A stretch of 64,000 nucleotides of DNA from contig JAJCZU010000006.1 in the NCBI GenBank assembly GCA_029262235.1, positions 136,934 to 200,933 of the forward strand, written 5' to 3'. The first letter of the stretch is position 1, and the number at the start of each line of letters is the position of its first letter. The stretch is from Candidatus Eiseniibacteriota bacterium. Lineage in GTDB: Bacteria > Orphanbacterota > Orphanbacteria > Orphanbacterales > Orphanbacteraceae. Under the pieces are notes generated by a model. It made no database searches. It saw nothing but the letters and a program-made list of their open reading frames with translations, and had not been told where the DNA came from. A program made the translations under genes and the position numbers. Positions 7,652-15,742 of the stretch are shown in pieces.

Positions 7652-8356
7652 ATGCGTTTTTACGTCATTACGATTTTCCCCGGCCTTTTCCCCGGGCCTC
7701 TTGCCGCCGGCGTGACCGGCAAGGCGATCGAGGCGGGCAAGGTCGAGATCATCCCGGTCGATCTGCGGGACTTCGCGCACGACCGTCATCGCACGGTCGA
7801 CGATATCCCGTACGGCGGTGGACCGGGCATGGTGATGAAGCCGGAGCCGCTGTTCGAAGCGGTCGAGTCGATTCGCGAAGAGGCCGGCAAGCGCGTTCCC
7901 GTAGTCTTCCTGACGCCCAAGGGGAAACCGTTCGCGCAGTCCGATGCGCGCGCGCTCTGCGAGGAGAACGACTCCTGGATCCTCGTGTGCGGCCGCTACC
8001 GTGGCGTGGACGAGAGATTTCGCGAGACGCTGGTCGACCGCGAGTATTCGATCGGCGACTTCGTCATGAGCGGGGGCGAAATCCCGGCGCACGCGATCAT
8101 GGACGCGGCCATCAGGCTGCTCCCGGGAGTGCTCGGAAACGACGAATCGACCGGGAAGGATTCCTTTTCGCGCAGCGGGCTGGACGGGGTCTACTACACG
8201 CGCCCGCAGGAATATCGGGGGCTCACGGTGCCCGATGTGCTGCTTTCCGGGCATCACAGCGAGATCGGAAAATGGCGCGAAAGCCGCTCACGGGCCGAAA
8301 CGGAGCGGGTTCGGCCGGATCTGGTCGAGGGGCGTGAAGAGCCGGCCGGGGACTGA
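7652..8356 (+). CDS. trmD: tRNA (guanine37-N1)-methyltransferase TrmD
   Basis: Methylates G37 of tRNAs with G at position 36, preventing +1 frameshifting. The 234-aa SPOUT enzyme shows the trefoil-knot and catalytic motifs: DDIPYGGGPGMVMKPEP, VCGRYRGVDERF and EYSIGDFVMSGGE. The C-terminal domain (LLSGHHSEIGKWR) is complete, and the tail is slightly shorter than that of E. coli (255 aa). It starts 1 nt after the rimM stop. Confidence 0.96.
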   Translation: MRFYVITIFPGLFPGPLAAGVTGKAIEAGKVEIIPVDLRDFAHDRHRTVDDIPYGGGPGMVMKPEPLFEAVESIREEAGKRVPVVFLTPKGKPFAQSDARALCEENDSWILVCGRYRGVDERFRETLVDREYSIGDFVMSGGEIPAHAIMDAAIRLLPGVLGNDESTGKDSFSRSGLDGVYYTRPQEYRGLTVPDVLLSGHHSEIGKWRESRSRAETERVRPDLVEGREEPAGD

Positions 8357-8363
8357 AATGGGA

Positions 8364-8391
8364 TTGACAAGGCACGAGGCTTTGCTACACT
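8364..8391 (+). promoter_or_regulatory. Promoter for rplS (TTGACA-N16-TACACT)
   Basis: A perfect -35 box TTGACA (8364-8369) is followed after 16 bp by TACACT (8386-8391), which also carries the TGC extension of an extended -10. It lies between trmD and rplS, so rplS can be transcribed independently of the upstream operon. The same -10 hexamer recurs before recD2 and trxA. Confidence 0.8.
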
Positions 8392-8445
8392 GAAACATTC
8401 GCGCGGGCAAATCTGCCGCGCTTTCATAACCTGAGGAATGATGAA

Positions 8446-8790
8446 ATGGACACTTTAAGACAACTCGAATCGGATCAGCTGCGTTCCGATCTTCCGGACT
8501 TCGCTCCGGGCGATCAGGTGCGTGTCGACGTGCGCGTCCGCGAAGGTGACAAAACGCGAATTCAGGCGTTTCAGGGCATCGTGCTGCAGCGCCGCGGATC
8601 CGGTTACTCGGAAACATTCACGGTTCGCAAGATGAGCGGTGGCGTCGGCGTGGAACGCGTGTTCCCGCTTCAGTCGCCTTCCGTCTCCGGCATCGAAGTC
8701 ATGCGCAAAGGCCTCGTCCGCCGCGCCCGCCTCTTCTATCTCCGCGATCGCGTCGGAAAAGCCGCGCGCGTGAAAGAGAAGCGCACGTAA
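8446..8790 (+). CDS. rplS: 50S ribosomal protein L19
   Basis: L19 lies at the 30S-50S interface of the large subunit. The 114-aa sequence shows family hallmarks: [52 protein letters not shown] and [28 protein letters not shown] Shine-Dalgarno precedes the ATG. It has its own promoter, and a terminator-like hairpin lies about 120 nt downstream. Confidence 0.97.
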   Translation: MDTLRQLESDQLRSDLPDFAPGDQVRVDVRVREGDKTRIQAFQGIVLQRRGSGYSETFTVRKMSGGVGVERVFPLQSPSVSGIEVMRKGLVRRARLFYLRDRVGKAARVKEKRT

Positions 8791-8791
8791 G

Positions 8792-9568
8792 GTGCACGCC
8801 CCGCACTCCCTTCCCCGGGACCTGATCGCACTGGCCGTACAGGGGATCGAAAGGGAGGGAAGGCTGTTGCCCGCACCGCGAACGAATCGTAAGAGCGACA
8901 AGAAACGAAGACCCCCACGCCTCGAGGATCAACTCAGGCGCCGGGGGTCTTTTTTCGTTCTGGGAGTCGATGAAGCGGGCCGCGGTCCGCTGGCGGGGCC
9001 CGTTGTCGCGGCCGCTGTCGAGCTCCCCGTTGCCACCGAGATCCCGGGCCTCGACGACTCCAAAGTTCTCACGCCTGAAAAGCGGCGCTACCTCTTTCCC
9101 CGTATACTCGACGCGGCGACGCGCTTCGGGATCGGGCTCGTGACGTCGGCCGGCATCGACCGCTGGAACATTCGCGAGGCTACGAAGCGGGCGATGCTGC
9201 GCGCCGTCGAAGAGGCGTCACAGGGCTACCGGCCCGACTGGGTACTCGTCGATGGCTTGCGCTGGGAGGCGTTTCCGCATCGTCAGATCGCGGTCGTCAA
9301 AGGCGACCGCCACGTGCCGTCCATCGCCGCGGCGTCGATCCTCGCGAAGGAAGTGCGCGACCGCCTGATGCTCGCGTACGATCGCATCTACCCCATGTAT
9401 TCGTTTTCGCAGAACAAGGGATACCCCACGGGCGAACACGCGGACGCGGTGTTCGTTTACGGCTACAGTGCCGTGCATCGCCGGACCTTTCACACTTCTT
9501 CGGGAGGTGATTTATGGACCGGACAGAGATTGGAAGAAGAGGGGAAGAACGCGCCGCTCGATATTTGA
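8792..9568 (+). CDS. rnhB: Ribonuclease HII
   Basis: Cleaves RNA in RNA-DNA hybrids, including single ribonucleotides. The acidic active site is seen in GVDEAGRGPLAGPVVAAA (about residue 57) and in the later DGLRW and VKGDRHVPSIAAASILAK segments (D, then D/S motif); the SAVHRRTF element closes the core. The 258 aa include an unusual N-terminal extension of about 50 residues from the GTG. The segment LEDQLRRRG just before the core resembles the normal family start, so at least that part is translated. A strong intrinsic-terminator hairpin lies inside this extension. The last 18 codons overlap yraN. Confidence 0.9.
   Translation: MHAPHSLPRDLIALAVQGIEREGRLLPAPRTNRKSDKKRRPPRLEDQLRRRGSFFVLGVDEAGRGPLAGPVVAAAVELPVATEIPGLDDSKVLTPEKRRYLFPRILDAATRFGIGLVTSAGIDRWNIREATKRAMLRAVEEASQGYRPDWVLVDGLRWEAFPHRQIAVVKGDRHVPSIAAASILAKEVRDRLMLAYDRIYPMYSFSQNKGYPTGEHADAVFVYGYSAVHRRTFHTSSGGDLWTGQRLEEEGKNAPLDI
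8909..8955 (+). terminator. Intrinsic terminator inside the rnhB 5' coding region
   Basis: AGACCCCC (8909-8916) pairs perfectly with GGGGGTCT (8943-8950). Inside it, CGCCT (8918-8922) pairs with AGGCG (8936-8940). Six T residues follow at 8950-8955. This is a textbook Rho-independent terminator, about 120 nt after the rplS stop but within the rnhB reading frame. Confidence 0.8.
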
Positions 9569-9882
9569 TCAGTCAAGGATTTCGCGTGATCGACAGAAAC
9601 GTGGGCGCGCGCGTCGGCGAAATCGATCTCATCGCCGTGGATGAAGATGACACGCTCGTGTTCGTGGAAGTGCGCTACCGCAGATCGGAATCGTTCGGCT
9701 CCCCGGGGGAAACCGTTACATGGCAGAAACGACGCAAGCTGAATCGAATCGCGCTGCTCTACCTGAAGCGGAAGGGGTGGTCCGATCGCGCGTGCAGGTG
9801 GGACGTGATCGGCATCTCGGGCGAAACGGGACGCGTGGTGCATCTGCGGAACGCGTTCGACGGCGAGGGAAACACATGGTAG
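9514..9882 (+). CDS. yraN: UPF0102 family protein YraN (endonuclease-like fold)
   Basis: The 122-aa protein belongs to UPF0102/YraN, which has a restriction-endonuclease-like fold and is usually linked to rnhB. Visible motifs are IGRRGEERAARYLISQGF and the core ARVGEIDLIAVDEDDTLVFVEVRYR, with the E-x-D ... E-V-R pattern of a nuclease-like active site. Cellular role is not firmly known. Its start lies inside rnhB but is fixed by a near-perfect GGAGGTGA Shine-Dalgarno at 9503-9510. Confidence 0.9.
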   Translation: MDRTEIGRRGEERAARYLISQGFRVIDRNVGARVGEIDLIAVDEDDTLVFVEVRYRRSESFGSPGETVTWQKRRKLNRIALLYLKRKGWSDRACRWDVIGISGETGRVVHLRNAFDGEGNTW

Positions 9883-11006
9883 GCGTCGCGGGCACCGCAG
9901 CCACTGCACGCAACGCGGCTCCGGCCCGGCCCGCGCGCGCGATGCCGCTGGTCGCCCTCGCGCTTCTCGTTGCCCTGCCGTGTGCGGCGGGACAGTTCGG
10001 CGATTTCCGGCACGACTACCTGAGGCCGGATCAGAGAGACGAACGGATCGAGTTTTACGGATCCCTTTCGCTCGACTACCAGATGGCGGAGGAAGAAGAG
10101 GCGGGCTCGCGCGAATGGAAGCACCGCTTTGGTGATCGCTCCCGGGCGACGCTCTGGATCGCGGGCGTGCCGTTCGCGCCGGGCACGGCGTTCAGCTACT
10201 TCGCGGAGGGCTCGTTCGACGGCGGCGAAGAGAAACTCGTTGCCGGGCAGATCCGCGGAGACATCGCTCTTCACTCTTCCCTCCGTATCCGTGCCGGGCA
10301 TTTCTGGTTTCCGAGCGGCATCGAAATGCGTGCGGCCCCCGACCGGGTAAACCGTTTTCTCTCGCGGCCGCCGGCTTGGACGAGGCTCGGAAACGGGGCT
10401 GCCGTGATGGGCGACCTGTTCGACGAACGAATCCAGTACTTCTTCGCGTTTCAGGACGACTTTGCGGGAGCGCTTGCGGATTCGCTCGACGGAATCGTCG
10501 ATTCGCTCCAGGGCGAGGCGACGGAGCCGGCGGTCGGGGGGCGTGTCGCATTCTCGCCGCGCGCCGGGCTCGAAGTGGGCGGGTCGGTCGCCTGGGAAGA
10601 ACGCGACGGCGGGCGCGAGTCGGCCCGCATCCTGGGCGCCGACTTCTCGATCCACGACGGCCCTCTGCATGTGCAGGCCGAAGCGATGCGTCTCGTACGC
10701 GTCCGGTATTCGCCGCTCGCCGAGCCGCTCGCCCCTGAAGTAACGGCGACCATCTTCTACGGGCGAATCGCGTACCGGATTATCGAAGATACGGCGCGTT
10801 TCGATCATGTGGAGGTGATGCTCGGCGCTTCGGTGACGGACCCCGACGCCGATCAGAGTGACGATCGCACGACAACGTTCTCCGGCGCGCTGGCGGTTGC
10901 TCCCTGGTACGGCGTTTCGTTCCGTGTCGAGTATCAGGCGGTGCGCGAACAGACGAACGAAGTCGGAAACGATCGGGTTCTCGCCGGACTTTTGCTGTTC
11001 TGGTAA
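9876..11006 (+). CDS. Outer-membrane beta-barrel (porin-like) protein
   Basis: About 376 aa. A hydrophobic signal (MPLVALALLVALPCAAGQ) starts about 22 codons after the ATG that overlaps the yraN stop; an ATG at 9942 directly before it is an alternative start. The mature part alternates polar and hydrophobic residues in many short strands (for example HSSLRIRAGHFWFPSGIEMR) with acidic turns. It ends in ...LLLFW, a terminal aromatic residue typical of BAM-assembled barrels. It resembles phosphate-selective-porin-like proteins in overall style, but no specific substrate can be named. Confidence 0.7.
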   Translation: MVGVAGTAATARNAAPARPARAMPLVALALLVALPCAAGQFGDFRHDYLRPDQRDERIEFYGSLSLDYQMAEEEEAGSREWKHRFGDRSRATLWIAGVPFAPGTAFSYFAEGSFDGGEEKLVAGQIRGDIALHSSLRIRAGHFWFPSGIEMRAAPDRVNRFLSRPPAWTRLGNGAAVMGDLFDERIQYFFAFQDDFAGALADSLDGIVDSLQGEATEPAVGGRVAFSPRAGLEVGGSVAWEERDGGRESARILGADFSIHDGPLHVQAEAMRLVRVRYSPLAEPLAPEVTATIFYGRIAYRIIEDTARFDHVEVMLGASVTDPDADQSDDRTTTFSGALAVAPWYGVSFRVEYQAVREQTNEVGNDRVLAGLLLFW

Positions 11007-11065
11007 AATGCGGGGCGGCCCTGGGCCGATAAGATGACGGGGGTCGGTACGCGCCATTCGGCTTA

Positions 11066-11074
11066 TGTTATAAT
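11066..11074 (+). promoter_or_regulatory. Extended -10 promoter element
   Basis: TGT followed by a perfect TATAAT (11069-11074) lies 40 nt before the lipoprotein start. No good -35 hexamer is present at the right distance, as is usual for extended -10 promoters. Confidence 0.6.
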
Positions 11075-11113
11075 GAAGGTCGCTTCGTTCCCAACCCCCA
11101 GACAGACTGACTC

Positions 11114-11839
11114 ATGAAACGGCATCAAATGATAAGAAACGTTCTTGTTTGCCTCGCCCTGTGCGCGATGTCCTGTTCTCAGGCTCCACCTGAGGATGGT
11201 GACGGTGGCGGCGGCGGAGGAGGCGGCACGGTTCGCAACGCGGCCTATTTCACGGATCTGGCGTGGGAAGCGTTCGACGAGGGCGACTATACGACTGCCC
11301 GGAACCGCTTTACTTCGGCGCTCGGGAAGGACCGGCATTACGTTCCGGCCCGTACCGGACGCGCCTGGTCGAACATCGAACTCGGATTCACGGGGCTCGC
11401 GCTCTCCGAGTTCGAACAGGCCGTAAATGGCGATTCGATCATCACGGTGAACGGCGAAACCCAGGTCGCCGACACGACCGTGATCAACGGCGACAGCACC
11501 CACGTGCCGGCCTGGTACGGAATCGCGTTTGCCGCGCATGCGCAGGGCGTCGGTTCGCCATCCTCGTTCGAAGATCAGATGCTGCGAACGATCAATGCCG
11601 GAAACCAGGCGCTGGTCCGCGGCGGCGACGGCTATACCTACGAACGAATGAGCCTCATCACTTCGCGCCGGTTGCGGGCCGTGCTGGCCGCCGCCTACTT
11701 TTCCATCGCGGATTACGAGGCGTCTCTTAACCAGGTCGACGTCGTACGCCCCACGAACGAGATCAACCCGAGCGATGTCAACTTCATCGCCGAACTTCTG
11801 CGCGAAATCGAAATCCTGATGATCGGAATGGAACAATGA
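11114..11839 (+). CDS. TPR-like lipoprotein
   Basis: The 241-aa protein begins with a lipoprotein signal (LVCLALCAMSCSQ; the lipobox Cys is at about residue 21). A Gly-rich linker follows, then TPR-like helices (NAAYFTDLAWEAFDEGDYTTARNRF; ARTGRAWSNIELG; AVLAAAYFSIADYEASLNQV). It is probably anchored in the outer membrane facing the periplasm. The stop overlaps the next start (ATGA), coupling it to the large LVIVD secreted protein, so the two may act together at the envelope. Confidence 0.75.
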   Translation: MKRHQMIRNVLVCLALCAMSCSQAPPEDGDGGGGGGGGTVRNAAYFTDLAWEAFDEGDYTTARNRFTSALGKDRHYVPARTGRAWSNIELGFTGLALSEFEQAVNGDSIITVNGETQVADTTVINGDSTHVPAWYGIAFAAHAQGVGSPSSFEDQMLRTINAGNQALVRGGDGYTYERMSLITSRRLRAVLAAAYFSIADYEASLNQVDVVRPTNEINPSDVNFIAELLREIEILMIGMEQ

Positions 11840-14800
11840 GGAGGATGGCGACCGCACTTGGCGTGCTCCTTCTCGTGCTCGCAGCTGCCGGTCCGGCGCG
11901 CGCTCAGGTTCCGGATACGCTGAGTTTCCTGGCGACGGATCTCCTGTCGGGCCCCGTCGATATCACGTCGAACGAGACGCTGCTCTTCGCGATCTACCCG
12001 ACAGGGTTCACGATTTTTGACAACCCGGATTCGAACAGCCCGGACTCACTCTATGAAGACGGTTTCAACGGGGAAGGGCACGCTGTCGAAACGATCGGCG
12101 ATTACATGTACCTTGCTGTCGGCACCGGCGGGCTCCTTGTTTACGACGTTTCCAATCCGGGTTCTCCCGTTGCGGTCGACACCATCATGCCCGACTCCAG
12201 CTTCCAGCGCATGGCGCTCTGGCAGCAGCGGCTCTTCGTAATCGATCAGGGAATCGGACTCGTATCGTTCGACCTCCGCACCCCGGCAAGCCCGGTTCTC
12301 ATTCATCTGGAGCCTGTTCCCGATGAGATGTACGACGTGGTCGTGAACGACAGCACGGCTTACGTTTCGACCGAATCGGGCGGCGTACGCATTTACGACG
12401 TCACGAATTTCCGCTTCACTTTCACCGGCAGTATTACCGTTGATGCTCCGAAGTGGCTCGCCACGTCCGGAGACTATCTGCTGATTTCGCGCGGTCCCGG
12501 CGGCGTTCGTCGGTACGATGTGACGAACCCCGCGGCGCCGTTCCCTTCCGGTTCGTATGCGCCGGGCGAGCTCATCGAGAACGTGGCTTTCGTCGACACG
12601 TTTGTCGCGGCTTATCTAGTCGACGACCTGAGCATCCTGCTGTTCGAACCGAACCGTCTGAATGCCGGGCCGATCTTCGCGCTCGGAGTCCCCGACGGCG
12701 TGCGCGCGATGTACGCGGTGGATGAGAAGATGTACGTCGGCACGGCGGAAGCCGGAATCCGCATCGTCGACATCGTACTCCCGCAGTCGACCGCGCTTCT
12801 CGGCTATCTCGAGGCGAACAATCAGCGATTCCAGGCAACGAAACTGCGCAACGACACCGCCTTCGTCGCGCTGGCCGTCGACGGCGTGGCACTGGTGGAT
12901 CTCTCGCAGCCGGGCGCCCCTCACGTGCTGACTTCGTTTCAAACGACGAACAACGCGTTTCTGGCCCAGCCATTTCGCGATCGGGCCGTGGTCAGCGAGT
13001 TCGGGGCCGGGATCGCCGTGTACGACTTTTCCGGAAACGAAACGGCCCGCATTCAGCTGACGAACGGGATCATCAACGAAACGTTTATCGACGGTACGAT
13101 CCTGTACGCCGCGGCCGGGCGCGTCGGTATCGTCTCGATCGATCTTTCGAACCCCGATGCGCCCGTCGTTCTCGATACGATTCCTCCGCTGCCGACAGGG
13201 GCGGGCGCTTCCAGCCTCGACATCGAGGGTGAATTGATGGCGATCGCCGAAGGCGCCACGATTCGTCTGGTCGACATCACGAACCCCTCCGCCATGGTGC
13301 TTCTCGGACAGCACAGGACGAACGAATCCGTGTTCGACGTGGAGGTGAAGGGGAGCGCGGTGTACGGGCTGAAGCAGACCCAGGGGCTCCTGGTACTGGA
13401 CGCTGCCGATCCCGCCGCCCCGGACTCGTTCGCCTCGGTGACGATGGAGAAGCCGGTGGACCAGATCTGGTGGAAGATGGAGCGTGAAGGCGATCTTCTC
13501 TACGTGATTCGGCGTGCGACGTTCCTCGACGCTCCCGGCGCGCTCAACATTCTGCAGGTCGGGAACTCGCTCGAACCCGTGCTGCTGCAATCGATCGCCA
13601 CGAGAGGGCGCGGCGGAATCTTCGACGTCGACCAGGGGTTGATCGCGCTCGGCGAGGAGCGCGACGGGCTGGAAGTGTTCACGAGCCTCGAGCAGCATGC
13701 GCTCGGCGTTGTCGGCTTCGCCGCCACGCGTTCGCGTGTGAGCGCCATGCATGTGTCCGGCGACGTCATGCTCGTCGGCGATTATGACGGGAATCTGTAT
13801 TCGTACGCGATCTTCGCGGGGGATTCTCTCGCGCGGCAGTCGAGTTTCTTTCTCGGGGACAGGATTTTCAACATCGTGGCGCGCGGCAATCTGGTCTACG
13901 TGAACCTGAACCGCGAGAGCGTGATCGAGTTCGAAATTCAGCCGGACGGTTCGCTCGATCTGCAGAATCGCGCCGTTTCCAATCTGCTCCAGCCGCGCGG
14001 CCTGGCATTTGACGGCAGGTACCTCTATGTCGGAGCGGCCGACGAAGGGCTGCACGTCTATGATGTAACGGCGGATGCGTTGCGCATCGTAGAGGTCGGT
14101 TCCTACACGACGAACGGAACGACGGAGGGCAATCTCGCGCTGGCCGAGGCCGACGCGATCTATCTCGACGAAGAAAGCAACCTCGTTTACGTGCTCGCCA
14201 TTCGCCGCCAGGCCGATGCTCACTTCTTTACGATTGCCGTGAATGATCCGGAATCGCCGCAGTTCATTTCCAGTTTCTCGACAGAAGCCACGACTTCCGG
14301 AGGACGCTACTTCGATTGTATCGTGGCGAACGGCTTCGCATACCTGACGAAGCGCATCAACGGGCTCGATGTTCTCGATGTCAGGAACCCGCTCGAGCCG
14401 AAGCTGCACCGCGAGTTCACTCTGACGGGCGCCACGGATCTCGCGTATGCGGCTGGTTTTCTTTTCGTCGCGCGCGGCTTGAGCGGCTATCAGGTTCTCG
14501 ACGTGCGCAACAGCGAACAGATTCAGACACTGTTCGTGAAGCCCCCCGCCGGTAACATTCAGAACATCGACCTCGTCGGGGCCCGGCTGCTTCTCGACAA
14601 TGAGAGCGGCATTTCGCTGTTCGGCCAGAAGATTGCCAACGTGGACGAGATTGCGCCTTTCCTTACGGTCGGCGTGATTCCCAGTCCGTGGATTACTTCG
14701 TACCTCGATATTGTTGTCGTGGCGTCCGAGCAGCTGACGGCGAAGCCGCGTGTCACGTTTGAAATGGGAGAGATCGATTCGACGCTCGTCGTTCTTACGC

Positions 14801-15618
14801 AGGACCTCACGAACGCGGTTTATCATTCGACGCTGCGACTCGATCAGGTCGGAGTCGGGAACATCCGTGCAACCGGGGAAGACCTCGCCGGGAACAAATC
14901 GGAGTCGCTCAAGGGGTTCGTGGTGCGCAAGGCACGCGGCGCGCGCGGAGGAACGATCGACTCCGACACGGGAAGCGTGCAGGTGAAGATCCCCCCGGGA
15001 GCCCCGACGCCGGAATCGTACGTTTATCTCATGTCGGTGGACGCGAGGGACCCGAAAGCGCCGCGGCCCCCCGACGGCGGCGACGGCATGGTCGGACGCA
15101 TGCAGCAGCTCTGGCTCGGGCCGCTCGAACGCGCGGTCGAAGTCGAGGCGTGGGACCTGCTTCCGGATGAGAACCCGGATCACGAGGACCAGGTGCCGGT
15201 CGCGCACTACTGGACCGGAACCGACTGGCGTTCCGTGCCGACGTTCTGGGATCGCGATACGGGCCGTGCCCGTGCGACGATTCCCGGCAGCGGCGTGTTC
15301 GCGATCGCCTGGAAGGACGGCGGCCCGGCGATCCCCGCGCCCCGGGTCGAGTGGCACGGAAACCGGCCCAATCCGTTCAATCCGAGTACGCGCCTTCTCT
15401 TCACGCTGCCGGAGCGCGGCCATGTCTCGCTCGAGGTCTACGACATCGCGGGCCGCCGCGTCCGGACGCTCGCCGCGGGCGCCTATCCGGCCGGGAATCA
15501 CGCCATCGACTGGGACGGCACCGACGAAAGCGGTCGCCCGATCGCCTCGGGAGTCTACTTTGCCCGGTTCGCGAGCGGGGCGGTCGAACGGTCGTCACGG
15601 ATGGTGCTTGTCCGCTGA
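11836..15618 (+). CDS. Large secreted LVIVD-repeat protein with FlgD-like Ig C-terminal domain
   Basis: The 1260-aa exported protein has a signal peptide ending at about ARAQ (residue 24). Most of the chain is a propeller-like array of LVIVD-type repeats, seen as recurrent GGVRIYDVTN, GIRIVDIVLP, VALVDLSQPGAPHVL and GIVSIDLSNPDAPVVLDT units with about 40-residue spacing. Residues about 1175-1260 form the FlgD-like Ig / sorting tail: NRPNPFNPSTRLLFTLPE, then LEVYDIAGRRVRTL, WDGTDESGRPIASGVYF and a basic end. Such tails in FCB bacteria mark proteins for secretion or surface attachment. It is coupled to the preceding lipoprotein gene. Binding target unknown. Confidence 0.88.
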   Translation: MRRMATALGVLLLVLAAAGPARAQVPDTLSFLATDLLSGPVDITSNETLLFAIYPTGFTIFDNPDSNSPDSLYEDGFNGEGHAVETIGDYMYLAVGTGGLLVYDVSNPGSPVAVDTIMPDSSFQRMALWQQRLFVIDQGIGLVSFDLRTPASPVLIHLEPVPDEMYDVVVNDSTAYVSTESGGVRIYDVTNFRFTFTGSITVDAPKWLATSGDYLLISRGPGGVRRYDVTNPAAPFPSGSYAPGELIENVAFVDTFVAAYLVDDLSILLFEPNRLNAGPIFALGVPDGVRAMYAVDEKMYVGTAEAGIRIVDIVLPQSTALLGYLEANNQRFQATKLRNDTAFVALAVDGVALVDLSQPGAPHVLTSFQTTNNAFLAQPFRDRAVVSEFGAGIAVYDFSGNETARIQLTNGIINETFIDGTILYAAAGRVGIVSIDLSNPDAPVVLDTIPPLPTGAGASSLDIEGELMAIAEGATIRLVDITNPSAMVLLGQHRTNESVFDVEVKGSAVYGLKQTQGLLVLDAADPAAPDSFASVTMEKPVDQIWWKMEREGDLLYVIRRATFLDAPGALNILQVGNSLEPVLLQSIATRGRGGIFDVDQGLIALGEERDGLEVFTSLEQHALGVVGFAATRSRVSAMHVSGDVMLVGDYDGNLYSYAIFAGDSLARQSSFFLGDRIFNIVARGNLVYVNLNRESVIEFEIQPDGSLDLQNRAVSNLLQPRGLAFDGRYLYVGAADEGLHVYDVTADALRIVEVGSYTTNGTTEGNLALAEADAIYLDEESNLVYVLAIRRQADAHFFTIAVNDPESPQFISSFSTEATTSGGRYFDCIVANGFAYLTKRINGLDVLDVRNPLEPKLHREFTLTGATDLAYAAGFLFVARGLSGYQVLDVRNSEQIQTLFVKPPAGNIQNIDLVGARLLLDNESGISLFGQKIANVDEIAPFLTVGVIPSPWITSYLDIVVVASEQLTAKPRVTFEMGEIDSTLVVLTQDLTNAVYHSTLRLDQVGVGNIRATGEDLAGNKSESLKGFVVRKARGARGGTIDSDTGSVQVKIPPGAPTPESYVYLMSVDARDPKAPRPPDGGDGMVGRMQQLWLGPLERAVEVEAWDLLPDENPDHEDQVPVAHYWTGTDWRSVPTFWDRDTGRARATIPGSGVFAIAWKDGGPAIPAPRVEWHGNRPNPFNPSTRLLFTLPERGHVSLEVYDIAGRRVRTLAAGAYPAGNHAIDWDGTDESGRPIASGVYFARFASGAVERSSRMVLVR

Positions 15619-15667
15619 GACGATGCAGTCTCTTCAATCGGTGCTGTCGCGATCCGGTACCTTTTGT

Positions 15668-15695
15668 TTGCGCCCTCGGAAATAACTGCTACACT
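15668..15695 (+). promoter_or_regulatory. Probable recD2 promoter (TTGCGC-N16-TACACT)
   Basis: TTGCGC (15668-15673) and TACACT (15690-15695) are separated by 16 bp, and TGC directly precedes the -10. The element lies 48 nt before the recD2 GTG and shares its -10 with the rplS and trxA promoters. Confidence 0.55.
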
Positions 15696-15742
15696 TCTTC
15701 CGTTCGTGCCTCGTCCCTTTTCCTCTTACCCCCGAACGTGCC

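Noticed and set aside
12616-15501. Very long open frame on the minus strand opposite the LVIVD protein
   Set aside because: It is a shadow of GC-rich codon use. The plus-strand protein has a signal peptide, repeats and a recognised C-terminal domain, while the minus translation is His/Arg/Asp-rich without motifs. The same applies to minus frames at 23191-25929 and 15689-17734.
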